A stretch of DNA of 64,000 bases from Triticum aestivum. Lineage: Eukaryota; Streptophyta; Magnoliopsida; Poales; Poaceae. How positions within the stretch are numbered: the stretch's first letter is position 1; each line of letters opens with the position of its first letter. Below the pieces are notes generated by a model, which searched no databases, had not been told where the DNA came from, and saw only the letters and a program-made list of their open reading frames with translations. Below are positions 11,212 through 24,500 of this stretch, in pieces. Where the stretch lies: the NCBI RefSeq assembly GCF_018294505.1, contig NC_057814.1, forward strand, positions 292,570,604-292,634,603. Direction: 5' to 3'. The position numbers were made by a program, and so were the translations under genes.

Positions 11212-12018
11212 ATGGCTGGCAACAGCTGTGAGAACCGAGTGTTCACCAACGTGCCCGAGGGGTTTGTCAAGCTCCTCGTCTCCATCACCAAGCTCGCGAT
11301 CGGGCCAGCAGCTCGCCCGGAGTTCACACTCTACCAGCACAAGCTAAGTGACGACGTGTCTATGCACCAGGTTGTGGTGCAATTCAAGGGAGGACGTTCT
11401 GCTGCTCGCCACTTCCGTTTTGTGGGAAGGGCCATGCCTACGGAGAGGCATGCCATGCAAATGGCTGCCCGTGAGGCGATAGCTCGCCTTCGGGACATCC
11501 TTCCTACGATGAAGACTCGTCGCTACCGCTACCTCCCATGACATGTGCCTTACACCAGCCACTATGCGTTTGCTTGCCATCGGGGAGAACGAGATGAAGC
11601 CATCGAGATGGTTGTGGAGTATCTCAAGGCTCTGGAGGAGTCTTTCGACAACCTCGTAGATGATCTTGTGGCTGCCCGCATGGACTTAGTCCGGGGCGGT
11701 CCTGCCAGCAGGAAGGAACTTCTCAACACGGCGCCGCCCCTGACATTCGTCTCGTCTTCAGCCTCTTATGCACCAGCCATTTTGGCCACTGCTCGCCGTC
11801 TGCCTACCACTGAGGAGTTCGACCGAGTCATCGCTCCTACTTCAGTCAGAGCCGCACCACCTGCCGCACACGCTCTACCACCAGTCGCCCCCGCACCATC
11901 ACCGCAGCGCAGCGTCACGCGCCAGGAGCCAGCTAGAGAGGAGGTGGAGGTTGATTCTCCTGGACCGCTGAGCCTTGCCATCGGGAAGGGGAAGGAGATC
12001 TTCACCATCTCCGACTGA
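11212..12018 (+). pseudogene. D upstream ORF (dsRBD-like), one internal stop
   Basis: A single frame of 269 codons runs from ATG at 11212 to TGA at 12018, broken by one TGA at 11539-11541. The second half would otherwise need a GTG start at 11545. The base context (CCATGACAT) fits a C-to-T change of a CGA codon. Residues 36-98 follow the pattern of a double-stranded RNA-binding domain: PEFTLY, a beta strand VVVQFKGG, a second hydrophobic strand RHFRFVG, then a helix PTERHAMQMAAREAIARL. The rest is alanine- and proline-rich with an acidic tail. It lies between the primer binding site and gag, in a position where some plant gypsy elements carry an extra ORF. The function is not known to me. The dsRBD call is pattern recognition and needs a profile search. 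Confidence 0.6.
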
Positions 12019-12342
12019 GAGCACCGAGTAGCCGCGTGTTATGCCTGCCTGTATGGTGTGTTGTTTTATCTGTACGCTAGTTTGTATTGGTGTGTTTGCT
12101 GCCTTCCGGAGTAGTACGCTAGTTTTTAATAACATGTCAGGATTGTGTACGCGCATCCTGAGTGCTGTATCACGTGTTTGCTTTTCGCATGTAAGATTTA
12201 TGTTAAGCACTTCTTCTCCATAAAAAATCATTTGTGTTTCTTTGAAAACCTTGAAGCCTTTTGATTATTGCCTTTGCGAGATTTTTCTTGTGCTACACAG
12301 TTTTTCTCATGGGTTTTGCAAATAATACCCCAGTCTGGAAAA

Positions 12343-15300
12343 ATGTCTCGCCCGTGGACTCGCTCCATGCCCAATCAGCCAGAAGAGGTTTACGGGACAC
12401 AGACCAGCAACAATTTCACTCAGGGTCAGTCCAGCCAACAGGACAGCGAAGCAGCACTTTCTCAAGTATGCCGTCTCTTCGAACAAAGCCAGCAACAGCA
12501 CCAAGAGATGATGAACCATGTCATCAATATGGGAAACCACCGTGAACCCTATCAACCACATTCCAAGTTATCCGAGTTACAGAAGACTCGCCCCTCAACT
12601 TTTGCTCACACCGATAGGCCGCTGGAAGCCGATGATTGGCTTCGTGAGATTGAAAGGAAACTGATTATTGCTCAGTGCTCAGATCATGAGAAGGTGCTTT
12701 ATGCACCACACTACCTTACTGGAGCAGCCGCAGCATGGTGGGAAAACTTCCTACACATGCATCCCAGGGAACACAACATCACCTGGGAAGAGTTCAAGGA
12801 AGGCTTCCGTGGGGCACACATCCCCAGAAGCATCCTAAAGATCAAGAAGAGAGAGTTTGATGACCTGAAGCAAAGAGGCATGTCAGTGACAGAGTACAAT
12901 GGTCAGTTCACCCAGCTGTCTCGTTATGCCTACGACGAGCACATGACAGAAAGCAAGAAGATGGAAAAATTCCTGGACGGCCTGGCACCAGCACTGAGAT
13001 GCCAACTGATTGTGCACACCTTTCCGGATTTTAAGACGCTGGTGGACAAGGCCATCACCTTGGAGAATGAGCGCCGTAGTCTGGAAGATATCCGTAAGCG
13101 GAAGAGGGACAAGACGACTCTTGCCCGCAGCAACCGAGGCAAGACTGAGGTCCCAAGGACAGACGCAAGGAGATCCACGACTACTGAGCCAAGGCCCGTC
13201 GGACAGTTTCATGCCAGGGACAAGGAGTTCACATACCGTCCAGGGGTCACCTGCTATGCTTGTGGTCAACAAGGGCATTATGCTAAACAGTGCCCGAAGC
13301 CAAGAGACTCGGCACCCAAGCCGAACAATGGTGGAAACAATCCAGCCCCCAAGCGCAACAACTTCAACCCCAGCAACAACCACAGGAAGGGTCACCTGAA
13401 CCATGTGACCAGGGAAGAAGCGCAGAATGCCCCAGACATCGTGCTCGGTACGTTCCCTGTCAACACAGTACCTGCCACGGTTTTGTTTGATTCTGGAGCT
13501 TCCCATTCGTTCGTTTCGAAGAGTTTTGTTTCGCAACACGGTTTTCCGATACTTCCCTTGGAAAAATCTATGATCATCAAGTCCCCCGGAAATAAGAAAA
13601 TCGCTCAGGGTTACTGCCAAGGAGTGGTCATTGAGTTCGAAGGACTACAGTTCCACGCGAATCTCATCGTGTTGGAAAGTAAAGGACTGGATGTCATTTT
13701 AGGGATGGACTGGTTGACCACCAACAAAGGATTCATCGACTGTTTCAATCGGACAGTGATTCTCACTCACCATCACGGCAAGACAATAAGAGTTTCCGCT
13801 CAAGAAAGGCCACGATCACAGAAACCAAAACTGAACAAAATGGACATCGCAGAACTGAGAAAAGTTCTAGTGGTATGCGAGTTTTCTGATGTATTCCCTG
13901 AAGAACTACCAGGCATGCCACCAGACCGAGAGATCGAATTCAGCATTGAACTAGCACCTGGCACCGCTCCCATCTATAAGAAGCCTTATAGAATGGCACC
14001 CTCAGAATTGGTGGAGTTGAAGAAGCAGATAAAGGAATTGTTGGACAAAGGATTTATTCGAGCCAGCTCCTCACCTTGGGGTTCACCAGTGTTGTTCGCC
14101 AAGAAGAAAGATGGGACACTGAGGCTGTGCATAGACTATCGAGCCCTCAATATGGTCACCATCAAAAACAAATATCCGATGCCACGAATAAATGATTTGT
14201 TTGACCAGCTCGCACAGGCCAAGGTATTCTCAAAAATTGATTTGAGATCGGGATATCACCAATTGAAGGTACGGACGGAAGATATCCCCAAGACAGCTTT
14301 CACTTCCAGATATGGGTTATACGAGTTCACAGTGATGCCTTTTGGACTAACGAACGCCCCCGCATATTTCGTCCACCTCATGAACAAAGTGTTCATGAAA
14401 TTCATGGACAAATTTGTGGTGGTATTCATTGACGACATTCTGGTTTACTCAAGGACACCAGAAGAGCATGCTGAGCACCTCAGAATTGTTTTGGAAGAAT
14501 TGAGGAAACATCAGTTGTACGCCAAATTTAGCAAGTGCGAATTTTGGCTAAGACAAGTTGGCTTCTTGGGCCATATACTGAACCAAGAAGGCGTGGCCGT
14601 AGACCCAGAAAAAGTCAAGGCCATACTGGACTGGAAGCCACCCGCCAATGTTACTGATGTGCGGAGTTTCCTGGGAATGGCCGGATATTACAGAAGATTT
14701 ATTGAAGGTTTCTCCACTGTGGCAAAACCTATAACACAGTTACTCAAGAAGGACAAGAAATTTTTATGGACGGAAGCATGCGAGCAGAGCTTCCAAGAAC
14801 TCAAGAAGAAGCTGACAACCGCACCGGTCTTAACTGTGCCAGACATACACAAGAGCTTTGAGGTGTATTGTGACGCATCCCGAAAAGGACTTGGATGCGT
14901 ACTAATGCAGGATGGCAAGGTTGTCGCATATGCCTCCAGGCAGCTGCGAAAACATGAGGAAAATTACCCAACACATGACTTGGAGCTAGCAGCAGTCATA
15001 CATGCACTCAAGGAGTGGAGGCACTTTCTGTTGGGAAATCGCTGTGAAATATATACGGACCATAAGAGCCTCAAATATATTCACACAGCCAGAGCTGAAT
15101 TTACGCCAACGACGCTGGTTGGAACTGGTCAAAGACTATGACGTTGGCATTCACTACCACCCAGGGAAAGCAAATGTAGTGGCCGATGCCCTTAGTCGAA
15201 ACCCCAGCCCGGACAGTGACGGTCAGCAAAATTTGAGGCCTGAGTTTCAGCGAGAGTTCGCTAGGCTCAACATGATGTTAGTCTCCGAGGGCACCGTATC

Positions 15301-16766
15301 GAACCTGGAGATACAACCCACCCTGGTGGAACAAATCAAGAAGGCTCAACAGGGACATCCCAGCATCGAAGGCATAAAGAAGAAAATGAATCTTCGTAAG
15401 ACTTCCAAGTTCGTCACCGACAGTGAAGGAACATTATGGTACCGAGACAGACTTTGCGTGCCTAACATTGAGGAACTCAAGCAACAGATCTTGACGGAAA
15501 GCCACACCGCTCCATACTCGATTCATCCTGGAGGAACCAAAATGTACAAGGACATTCAGGAAAGATTTTGGTGGCACGGTATGAAAAGAGATATAGCCAC
15601 ATTTATTGCTTGTTGCGATTCATGTCAGCGCATCAAGGCCGAGCATCAAAAGCCAGCAGGGCTACTCCAGCCAAACAGGATACCGGAGTGGAAGTGGGAT
15701 GAAATAGGAATGGATTTCATCGTCGGATTACCCCGATCACAACGTGGGAATGACGCCATATGGGTTATCACAGACCGACTAACCAAGGTTGCTCATTTCA
15801 TTCCCGTGAAGACTACCTACTCCACACAAAGACTGGCAAAACTTTATCTCTCCCGTATAGTTTGCTTGCACGGAGTCCCAAAGACTATAATATCAGACCG
15901 AGGCACCCAATTTGTCTCCAAATTTTGGGATCACCTACAACAAGCTCTGGGCACACAACTAGCTTTCAGTACAGCATACCACCCTCAGACTGATGGACAG
16001 ACGGAACGTGTGAACCAGATCCTAGAGGATATGCTAAGAGCCTGTGTGCTCACCTATGGATCCAGTTGGGAAGAGAGTTTGCCGTATGCCGAATTTTCTT
16101 ACAACAACAGTTACCAAGCCAGCTTGCAAATGGCACCCTTTGAAGCGTTGTACGGACGAAGGTGTCGTACCCCACTAAATTGGTCAGAAACAGGTGACAG
16201 CCGTATCTTCGGCCCAGACATGCTTAAAGGGGCCGAGGAGAAAGTTAAGCAGATCAGGGACAGACTCAAGACAGCACAGAGCCGCCAAAAGAGCTACTAT
16301 GATCAGAAGCACCGTGAGGTCAGCTTTGAACCCGGTGATTCCGTATACCTCCGAGTATCTCCTATGAGGGGTCTACAACGGTTCAAAATTAAGGGGAAGC
16401 TAGCCCCAAGATTCATTCGACCATTTTGTGTAAAGGCACGAAGAGGCACGGTAGCCTACCAACTAGACCTACCCAAGGAGCTGTCAGACGTCCATGACGT
16501 GTTCCACGTCTCACAGTTAAGAAAAATGTGTGAGCAACCCAGAAAAGCATGTACCTCATGAGGACATTGATATGCAACCAGATCTCACCTACAGAGAAAG
16601 GCCAGTAAAGATTTTAGAAGAGTCTGAACGGAGGACCCGTCAGAAAACGACAAAGTTTTTCAAGGTTCAGTGGAGCAACCACACTAAGGATGAAGCTACA
16701 TGGGAAAGGGAAGATTTCCTTCGGGCAGAACATCCATATCTATTTGAGGATCAGCAGAAATCTTGA
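12343..16766 (+). pseudogene. D gag-pol polyprotein with chromodomain, two frame breaks
   Basis: The frame is open from 12268; ATG at 12343 (MSRPWTRS) is the likely Gag start. In order: capsid-type gag domain (WLREIERKL...AAAWWENF, 12620-13080); a CCHC knuckle [14 protein letters not shown] (13252-13293); protease with FDSGASHSF (from 13486); reverse transcriptase with [11 protein letters not shown] and the catalytic FIDD (14425-14436); RNase H with YCDAS, LELAAV and TDHKSL; integrase with an HHCC zinc site (15502-15625) and D, D, E catalytic residues near 15713, 15896 and 16004; a GPY/F-like module ending DVFHVSQL; and a C-terminal chromodomain (RPVKILEESE...VQWSNHTKDEATWERE, 16600-16720). 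The frame changes inside an AT run at about 15074-15083, in RNase H just after the third catalytic Asp, and again in a five-A run at 16522-16526 before the chromodomain. Stops at 15141, 16561 and 16766 end the three frames. Confidence 0.93.
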
Positions 16767-16782
16767 GGACGAGATTTTTCCT

Positions 16783-16793
16783 AAGGGGGTAGG
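16783..16793 (+). other. D polypurine tract
   Basis: AAGGGGGTAGG, three bases before the 3' LTR, is the primer site for plus-strand synthesis. Confidence 0.8.
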
Positions 16794-16796
16794 TGT

Positions 16797-19700
16797 TGTG
16801 ACACCCAAGTTTTTTTTTATTTGGATTTTTTTAAAGATTTTTATTTGACTTGAGGGGAGTGATTTAAATTTTTCTTCAAGAGAACTCTCACTCTCAAATA
16901 TTTTTATTTATGGCAAAAGTTTTATTTGGATTCAACCAAGATCTGTCTTTGGTCTTGGAGGTCCTTGCTTTTCACTTGGACTCAAGACAAAATATTTTCA
17001 CTTGGGAAATGACTTTTGAAAATCTCCTTGAAATTTGCACTATGGCTTTTGGAAAATCCTTTGCCACTTTCAACAATTCCTTCTTGCCATGGCCTTAGTG
17101 CAAATCCCCTCTCCTAACCCTTTCCTCACCTTTGGATCATGATTTGCATCAAATCCAGCAAGTTGAACCTCCCCATGTGATTATTTCCATTTATATTCTA
17201 TTCAAATAAATTTCTGCCTTCTTTTCTAGCACTTGGAGATTTGCAAAGGAACTCCACTTTCTGTCTTGATTTTTGCCCCCAAACCTTTTTCCCCTCCTAG
17301 TCCTTTGAACCCCCAACCCAGAACCATGAAGATCCACTGAGCTTCAGTTCAAATTTTTCAAACTACACCTGCTGCAAGTTTGGACCAGATTTGTCAAATT
17401 TGGTGAAATTCATTCAAAACCTTCTCCAAAAATTCCAAGTAAAATCAGGCAGCCTCTGGGTGCATGGAGTGGTCACCTCACCAAGTTACAGCTCCAGAAA
17501 AATTTATCTCATTGCAAAATCCTCCTGTCGAACACCTGCAGTGCACTGTCTGTATCTCAGTGGCTTGCTGTCGTTTTCTTCGGAGAAGGACATCGATCTC
17601 GCCAGTACCACCGCGTCGCCTTGCTCCTCGTCCCCGCCCTCTTGTTCCTGCACCGCACGAACGCCTGGCGCCTTGCGGGCGTCAGCGACGAGTAGCAGAA
17701 GGTGCGCCGCCCCGTGACCGACGCCGGCGGCGGCTTTGCGGACGCCAGCGGGAGACACGGCGCCGACGACGCCACCCAGCGCCGCCCAAACCACCGGAGC
17801 TCGCCGCGTGGCCTTCCACTCCCCCGAACGCGCTGCCGCTCTCGTCGTGAACCGCAAGGCGCGGAGCACGCTCTCTACCGCCGTTGAGCCCGTGCGGTCA
17901 CCTCACCGTGGACCGACGCCATTACGCCAAGACCGACCCCGTTTAGCTGTGAAACGACTCCAGTAACCTCCACTGATGCTGCCTGGCCACTCAAACCTCC
18001 TGCCAATCCACTGCTCCGCCGTAATCGCTCGCCGGAGATTCTCCGTTCATGGCCACCCCGTCGATCTGCCTATAAATAGAGGCCCCGAGCTTCAACTCGA
18101 GCACCCACCATCCCTGCACTCCCCCTAGAGCAAGCCTAGCCACTGGTAGAGCCCCGAGGAGGTCCCCTTCCTCGACTCCGGCCGCCGCGACCCGCCACGG
18201 GATCCAGCCCGATTCGCCCCCGTGTGCGCTCCTCCGCCTCCATTCTCTTGCTAGTAGCTTCACCTTGCATCCCTCGTTCTGACCCGCGCCTCAATTCGTA
18301 GTTTGCAGCCCTCCACCGGAGTCCCCCATCCTCACCCGAGCCGCCGTCCGCCGGAGATAGTGTCGCCGTCGACGTGGTGCTCCCCGTTGGACGAGTCCAC
18401 CACCCACCGACGCGGAAGAAGACGCTGAAGCTCTTGGTACCCTCCGTTTCTCCTAACTCGCCGTGGTTCGACGCCGGCGTCCACCGCAGTCTTCGGGCGC
18501 CGGCGAGCTTTTTAAACCTGACAGGTGGACCCCGCCTGTCAGCCTCTATTCTATTCTCCTCCGAACCGTTTTCTGTTGGCGCCTTCGGGCAAATACGTTT
18601 TCTCCTTTGCGCTTATGCATTCCCAACCGAAGCGTTTTCTGTTTTCTCAGTTAAAACCCTGGAACTTTTCTGTTTCATTACAGATAAGTCCCTGGACAGA
18701 AACCTTTATAACTTTTTAATAAAAAGGAATTTTTGAGTGATTCTTTTTCTGACAATCTTCAAATTTTGTCTAGTTTTTTATGGGATTTATTTGAAAATTA
18801 TTTGGAAAAGTTTCTATGCAAGTGTTGGTTTTCACGTTAGTACCCGTTTCGTGATTGCCGTAGGTTCCGGAAGAGGTGAAGGAGCCGCGAACTTCGCCGA
18901 GCTAGACTCCGACTTCTCCGAACCAGGCAAGCATGTTTTGAACATTTGATATGACAGGTGTTTTACATGTTCACGTGAGAGTTTGTGCGTGGCATATGAG
19001 TGTCGGTAAATACCTCGTTGCTTGTAAGGCAACGACCCGGTTGTTCCAAAGTCACGATGATCTCTGATGAGAGATGGCCTAATCATGTGGTGACATGAAG
19101 GGCAGCAAGGTGGTACTGTTGTAGCATACCAGCCTTGTGTCATCCGAATTTCTCCGACGTTAACGTGGTTGGAGCCACGTTATCGTTCTTTTCCCGCATG
19201 TTCCAAAGTTGCGATGATCTCTGATGAGAGATGGCCAAATCATGTGGTGACATTAAGGGCAGCAAGGTGGTACTGTTGTAGCATACCAGCCTTGCGTCAT
19301 CCGACTTCCTCCGACGTTAACGTGGTTGGAGCCACGTTACCGTTCTTTCCCCTTTCCGTGCTACCACATGTCTCATTGCCAGGATGCGGTTTAGTACGTT
19401 GGTAACCTCTTTCCGTGTACACACCAAACAGAGAGGCCGGGATGATGGTACCTTGGCCCAGGATTAAAGCCAGTCATCCGGTCAGGGGGCATGGGTGTTT
19501 CCGGTTGGGACCGAGAGGGGGGGCACCCCCTTAGAGCGCGCGTATAGAAATTTGATCCCATGCTACGCGAGGTTGTAGCCTCCCCGTCTCAAGGTTTTTC
19601 TTGAATGTTGCCGAGGGTGATCCCTGGCTTCGGATGGTTGAATTGGGTGTGTACTGGTTAGACGTGTTTCTTCCAAAACACCGTAGACGGAACTAGTCCC

Positions 19701-20936
19701 CGTGACTACTGAAATCCGTTGGCTGTGATTAAGTACAAACTCTGCAGAGTCAATTCTTTCCAAATCATCGTATCCATGATCAAGTAGTGTAAACATTATA
19801 TCCATATCTATCCGTGTGAAAAACCTGTCCCCGGTGAACAAGCTCAAGTGGTAAATCCAGTTTTATTGTTATTCCTGTGGATGGACTAACTTTATATTTG
19901 TCGCATGCTTGTGATAATTTATGTTCCCGAACGATTGTATTATTGAGCTGTGATATAAGCCCTTTATGTGACGTCGCGCAGACGTCCGACTGTGGCGTGT
20001 TCTTGTTTCTTACTTTAAATATAAGCCCTTTATGTGATGTCGCCCAGACGTCCGATTGTGGCATGCACTCTCTTTATTTCCTGTTATAAGCCCTTTATGT
20101 GGTGTCGCCTCGACGCCCGACTGTGGCATTATTATTCCGCATTTTCCGCTCGAGGAGTCTTTCAGACACTCGTTTGGCACCTGTATTATTATTCCGCATT
20201 TTCCGCTCGAGGAGTCTTTCAGACACTCGTTTGGCACCTGTATTATTATTCCGCATTTTCCGCTCGAGGTGTCTTTCAGACACTCGTTTGGCACCAGTAT
20301 TACTATTCTGCAGTTTCCGCTCGAGGCGTCATTCAGACCCTCGCTTGGCACCCAGTATTTATTATCTCTATGTCTGATCGCACGGGTTAACTTGTTCATA
20401 TGCTTCATGTTTGCATTTGTTATGTCTTATGTCCGAACTGTCTTGCGAGTACTTTCATAGTACTCACCTGGCTTGTTGATTTGGCCAGATGTTGACGAAG
20501 GCGATCTCTTGGATGAAGAGTTTGATAGCGCGTCCGATGCCTAGAGGAGTCCCAGTCAGTCCTGCGCGATCCCGGATATTGGTCACTTGTATTGTATACG
20601 CTTCCGCCACCCGCAATAAGTCTTCTCGAGCCTCACTCCGACGCTCGAAGAGTTGTAGTCTTCTGGAATAATATCACTCGCTTCGCGATGATATTTCCAC
20701 CACTGTTATTATCGTGAGTTAGTAGTTTGCCACCCTATCCGCCGTCTTGTTTTAGCGGCGTGCATGTAATAAATTGTTGGGCAGTCTCTGCTCAACCTTG
20801 TATTATATTTAGTACTCCTGGTATTTTTCTTCTGTGACCAAGATATTGTCTACCAGTGAGAAGGAATTCTTCCTCGCTGGTCCGTCAAAGGGATTGGTCT
20901 CTCAATAATTATTTTATTGAAAAACCGGTCGTGACA
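16797..20936 (+). repeat. D 3' LTR
   Basis: Begins TGTGACACCC and ends CGGTCGTGACA, followed by target duplication TACTC. It carries the same TATA box and repeat arrays as the 5' LTR and lacks 26 bases present at 7640-7665. Confidence 0.95.
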
Positions 20937-21589
20937 TACTCCGGCGGCTTGACCCGATGCACAAGGGCGCCATGTGAGGGAGCTCGTGGGTGGCTGGTGG
21001 AGTGGATGGATGATCGAGGAAGGCTTGGGAGGAGCTAGCTGGTTGGGTGGAATTTTGGATCGGGGAAGATCCCGAGGAAGGAGAGAATGGACAGGGGGTG
21101 GCGGCGGCTAGGAGGATCCCTAGAAATTAGGGATTGGGTCTAGGGAATAGGCTAATATATATATAGCGAGTGAGTTAGATTAAGGACGATCTAGTCCCTC
21201 CGATCGAAATCAGACGGCCCAGAATAAATAGGTTAGAGGAGTCCAACAAAGAACCAATGATATTTTAGGGATGTTTGGAGATGATTTGGACGCGATGGTA
21301 ACGATAGTCCAGTTCGGGTTCGGGGAAGTTTTGTACGCACACACGAGGGGGCCGCGAGCTGACGAGAGAGGTTAGGTGGCTTGACAAGAGGGAACCGAAA
21401 ACACGGTTGGTCTCGGAACGGTCAACGAAGGCAAGGGGAACGCGGCAACTATGAACGGGTGCAAGTTTTAAGAAAACATGTGAATGCAATGCGCATGATG
21501 CGATGATGAAATGCAACAAACAAACGAAACACATGACCAACAACAAAAAACATGGAAAGCGTCTGCAGCGTCGGCCCTGGGGCGTTACA
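20937..21589 (-). repeat. Element X, LTR0, second piece
   Basis: X resumes with the TACTC duplication and CCGGCGGCTTG, continuing the sequence broken at 6881 (uninterrupted in LTR1 at 28277-28290). It includes a short TA run near 21150 and ends GGGGCGTTACA at 21589. On the minus strand this end is the LTR start, TGTAACGCCCC. Confidence 0.9.
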
Positions 21590-24500
21590 ACACTCCACCG
21601 CTACAAGAGGATCTCGTCCCGAGATCTAGGATGGCACCGGAGAAAAGCGGAAGAGGAAGAGGTAAAACAAAGTTGCTTCTTTGACAAAAAGTGAATCCAA
21701 CGAACCTTGAGAGGTTGGCAAAATTGAAAGAAGGAATCCAACAAAGATGCAAGAAGTTGAAAACACTCCGTTGTCAAAGAGGAACAAGGAACATTGTGAG
21801 AACCTTGTAGGTTGAAAGACATGAAACAAGAGCTTAACGGATCAAAGAGAATATGAAACCACCGGTATAACGTGATAGCTAAGGAACAAGAATGATAGAA
21901 TTTGGACAGCACTCCGGTTGAAAAGAGAAGGAAAACTTGAAAAGAAGAAAAGAAATTGAAGAGGTGACACAACACTCCGGTTAAATGGATAAGCGAGGAA
22001 AGAACATGATCTTGACAAAACAAGAAGATGGGTCGAAGAGAGCAACATCACAATGCCTCCGGAAGAAGAAATAGAAGATAGATCATTGGAATAAGGAATG
22101 GAGAAGAAAATGCCAACTTCTGCCACAAATGATCTTGGAAAGCACACTTCCAAGAAGGTTAGAACGGAGTCGTTGGAAAACCAACAACGAAAGGATAAGC
22201 TTGTAGTGGGCTTATGGAAAAGACCTCAAAATTTGAGTTGCAATTCTGCCACTAACGAAAACAAATAATATAATTGATAACACCAGTGAGATGAAACACT
22301 TCTCCCACCAAGGTGATAGAGAGATAACTTGGAACATTGGGATAACACCACAATAGCAACATTCCTTAGGGAAAGCTTTTGGTGAAATCTATACCAAGAT
22401 AACTCCAAGGAAGAAAATGATGGGTTTAAATATCTCATTCTTGACAACTTGTGAATCATGAAACATGAAAGAAAATTGTCAAGAATGACATAACACCACC
22501 TCAAATGATAAGGTAGAAAGAATTGCACTTCGGAATGCAAGCTGAAGAATGCTTGAACTCCTCAAGACAAAACATGTGTTGAACACCATGTTTATTTTAG
22601 AGTATAGCTTGGCGGATCTTAGCTTCGAGAGAATTCTTGAAGAACACTTGAAGAATGAAAGGAACCCTTCACGAACCACCATGTAGAGCCTCCATGAAGA
22701 ACTCGGTAATAAAGGGTGATAAAAAGAAAGAAAAGTTGAAAACACAAGGTGAAGCCTTGCAATGATTTAGATGGAGCTTCGCGACGAGATAATGCAGAAA
22801 GCTTGGAACTCCGGAAAACAAAAAGATGAAGCATCTCGAACCTTAGAAATGTGACATGATGAACAACTCTGGAAAGAAGGAACTAGATCACTTGGATGAA
22901 ACCATAATAAGAATTATGTTATGCATATCCTTCACCAATTTAAATTGATGACAACCAACGGATTTGGCATACTACTTATTCTCATAGAAAGGATTAAGAG
23001 AGATATAGCGCAAACTTGAGAAAATTCTTCAACAATCCGCCGGTAGGATTGGAAAGAACGAATGAATTGATATGATAACCAAGGAAGAGAACTCTTGAAC
23101 GAACCACCGTAAGAATTGAAAATGAACAAAGAAAAGATAGCGAAACACCAGGACGAATTAGAAAAAGAACGAAGATACTTGAGAGAATTTAGATACAAAT
23201 GAACGAAGAGATCACGAGCTAATTAGAGAATACTTGAATGATGCACCGGTAAGATTTGGAGAACGAGAGCTGAAAGCTGGAATGAATAATTCTGAGATGA
23301 TGGCTCCGGAGAGTCAAACTAAAAAGACTCCTGAATTGCTCCAGATGGGTGAAAAGAATTCTCACAATCAAAAACAATTATGAGAGGATGGTATAACGCT
23401 AGAACCATGAATCTTTAGGAGAACGTGCAAGGATTTAAGAGGAACTCTTCTTCGGTCTTTAAAATCCGAGAATGACGACGAGAAACACCACCATGATTTG
23501 TTGAGACACTCCGGAATGAAGAATAAAAAGGTTGAATCAATGATGAAAGAATTTGAAAGATCTTGGAGAAAGACATATGACGGATGACAATTCATTCTTA
23601 CGTCACACTTTGAGAAGAACTTGGGAATAACACCGGAAAAATTAGAAGAGTCAGGTAAGATCCTGGGGAAAAGACCTATGGGTTAGGGCCCACTCAAAAG
23701 ATACACCGTTGAACGATTTAAAAGAGAGATTGCGCCGGTTCAACTAAATGGCTTGAATAAGGTAAGTCCTCGAAATAGCTAGAAAGGATTAAGAATAGAA
23801 ACATGAATCCTCTGGGATACCTTCAGCACTCCAGATAAACATGAATAGCAAGAGGTGGATGATTAAGAGGTGCACCGGCATGAGAAAACATTTGAAACGA
23901 TGAAAGGATATGATCGACAAAGCTTGAATTGAATCCACCGGAGAAGAAAAAGAACAAAGAATAATAAACTTGAAGCTCCGTTAGTATCTTCATGGGAAAT
24001 CACCGGATAAGAACATTGAAAGAAAAGAATGAAGAGACTTCGCATCAATAAAATGGATACTTGATTAAGAATTCTGAGTCCTTGAAGAAAAGGGTGGGAG
24101 GGTGGGAAAACAAAGGCAACTTGGGTCGGATGAAACGAACACCATTGAGAAAAAGCTTAGAATTGATCTTGCAAATGTTGGAATGATCGGATCCACTTGA
24201 AGAGAAGCACGTCGGTTGGAAAAGAGTTGACATGACAACCTCAGTGATCAAGAAGGATTAGTACTCCCATAGAAATATGAGAACACCGTTTAGAAAAGGT
24301 ATGGAATCAACACTTGACATTGAAGCAACTCGAATACTACAACTCAAAACAAAACAAAGGATTTGGCTTGTAGAATAAGCCGGAAACAAACATATGATAG
24401 ATCCCATATCGTATCATGTGTGTGTTGGAAAGATATCCTACGAGATACTTGAATTCTCACTTATAAACTCCCGAAACTTTCTGGTTATGCAATCTGGTGT

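Larger units (their letters stand above)
6882..20936 (+). mobile_element. Element D: complete Tekay-type chromovirus (Ty3/gypsy)
   Basis: This 14.06 kb element has LTRs of 4164 and 4140 bases, a Met-type primer binding site, an extra ORF upstream of gag, a gag-pol region ending in a chromodomain, a polypurine tract, and target duplication TACTC (6877-6881 and 20937-20941). Domain order and C-terminal chromodomain place it in the chromoviruses, closest to the Tekay/Del clade. By eye the LTRs differ by about 40 substitutions plus a 26-base indel, roughly 1%; at the commonly used grass intergenic rate of 1.3e-8 per site per year that is about 0.4 million years. It carries one internal stop and two frame breaks, so this copy is not autonomous. 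Confidence 0.95.

Noticed and set aside
21601..22023. 140-codon minus-strand ORF in X internal region, nearly identical at 28963-29385
   Set aside because: Low-complexity Phe/Ser/Leu-rich translation of an AG-rich strand; the identity reflects duplication of the element.
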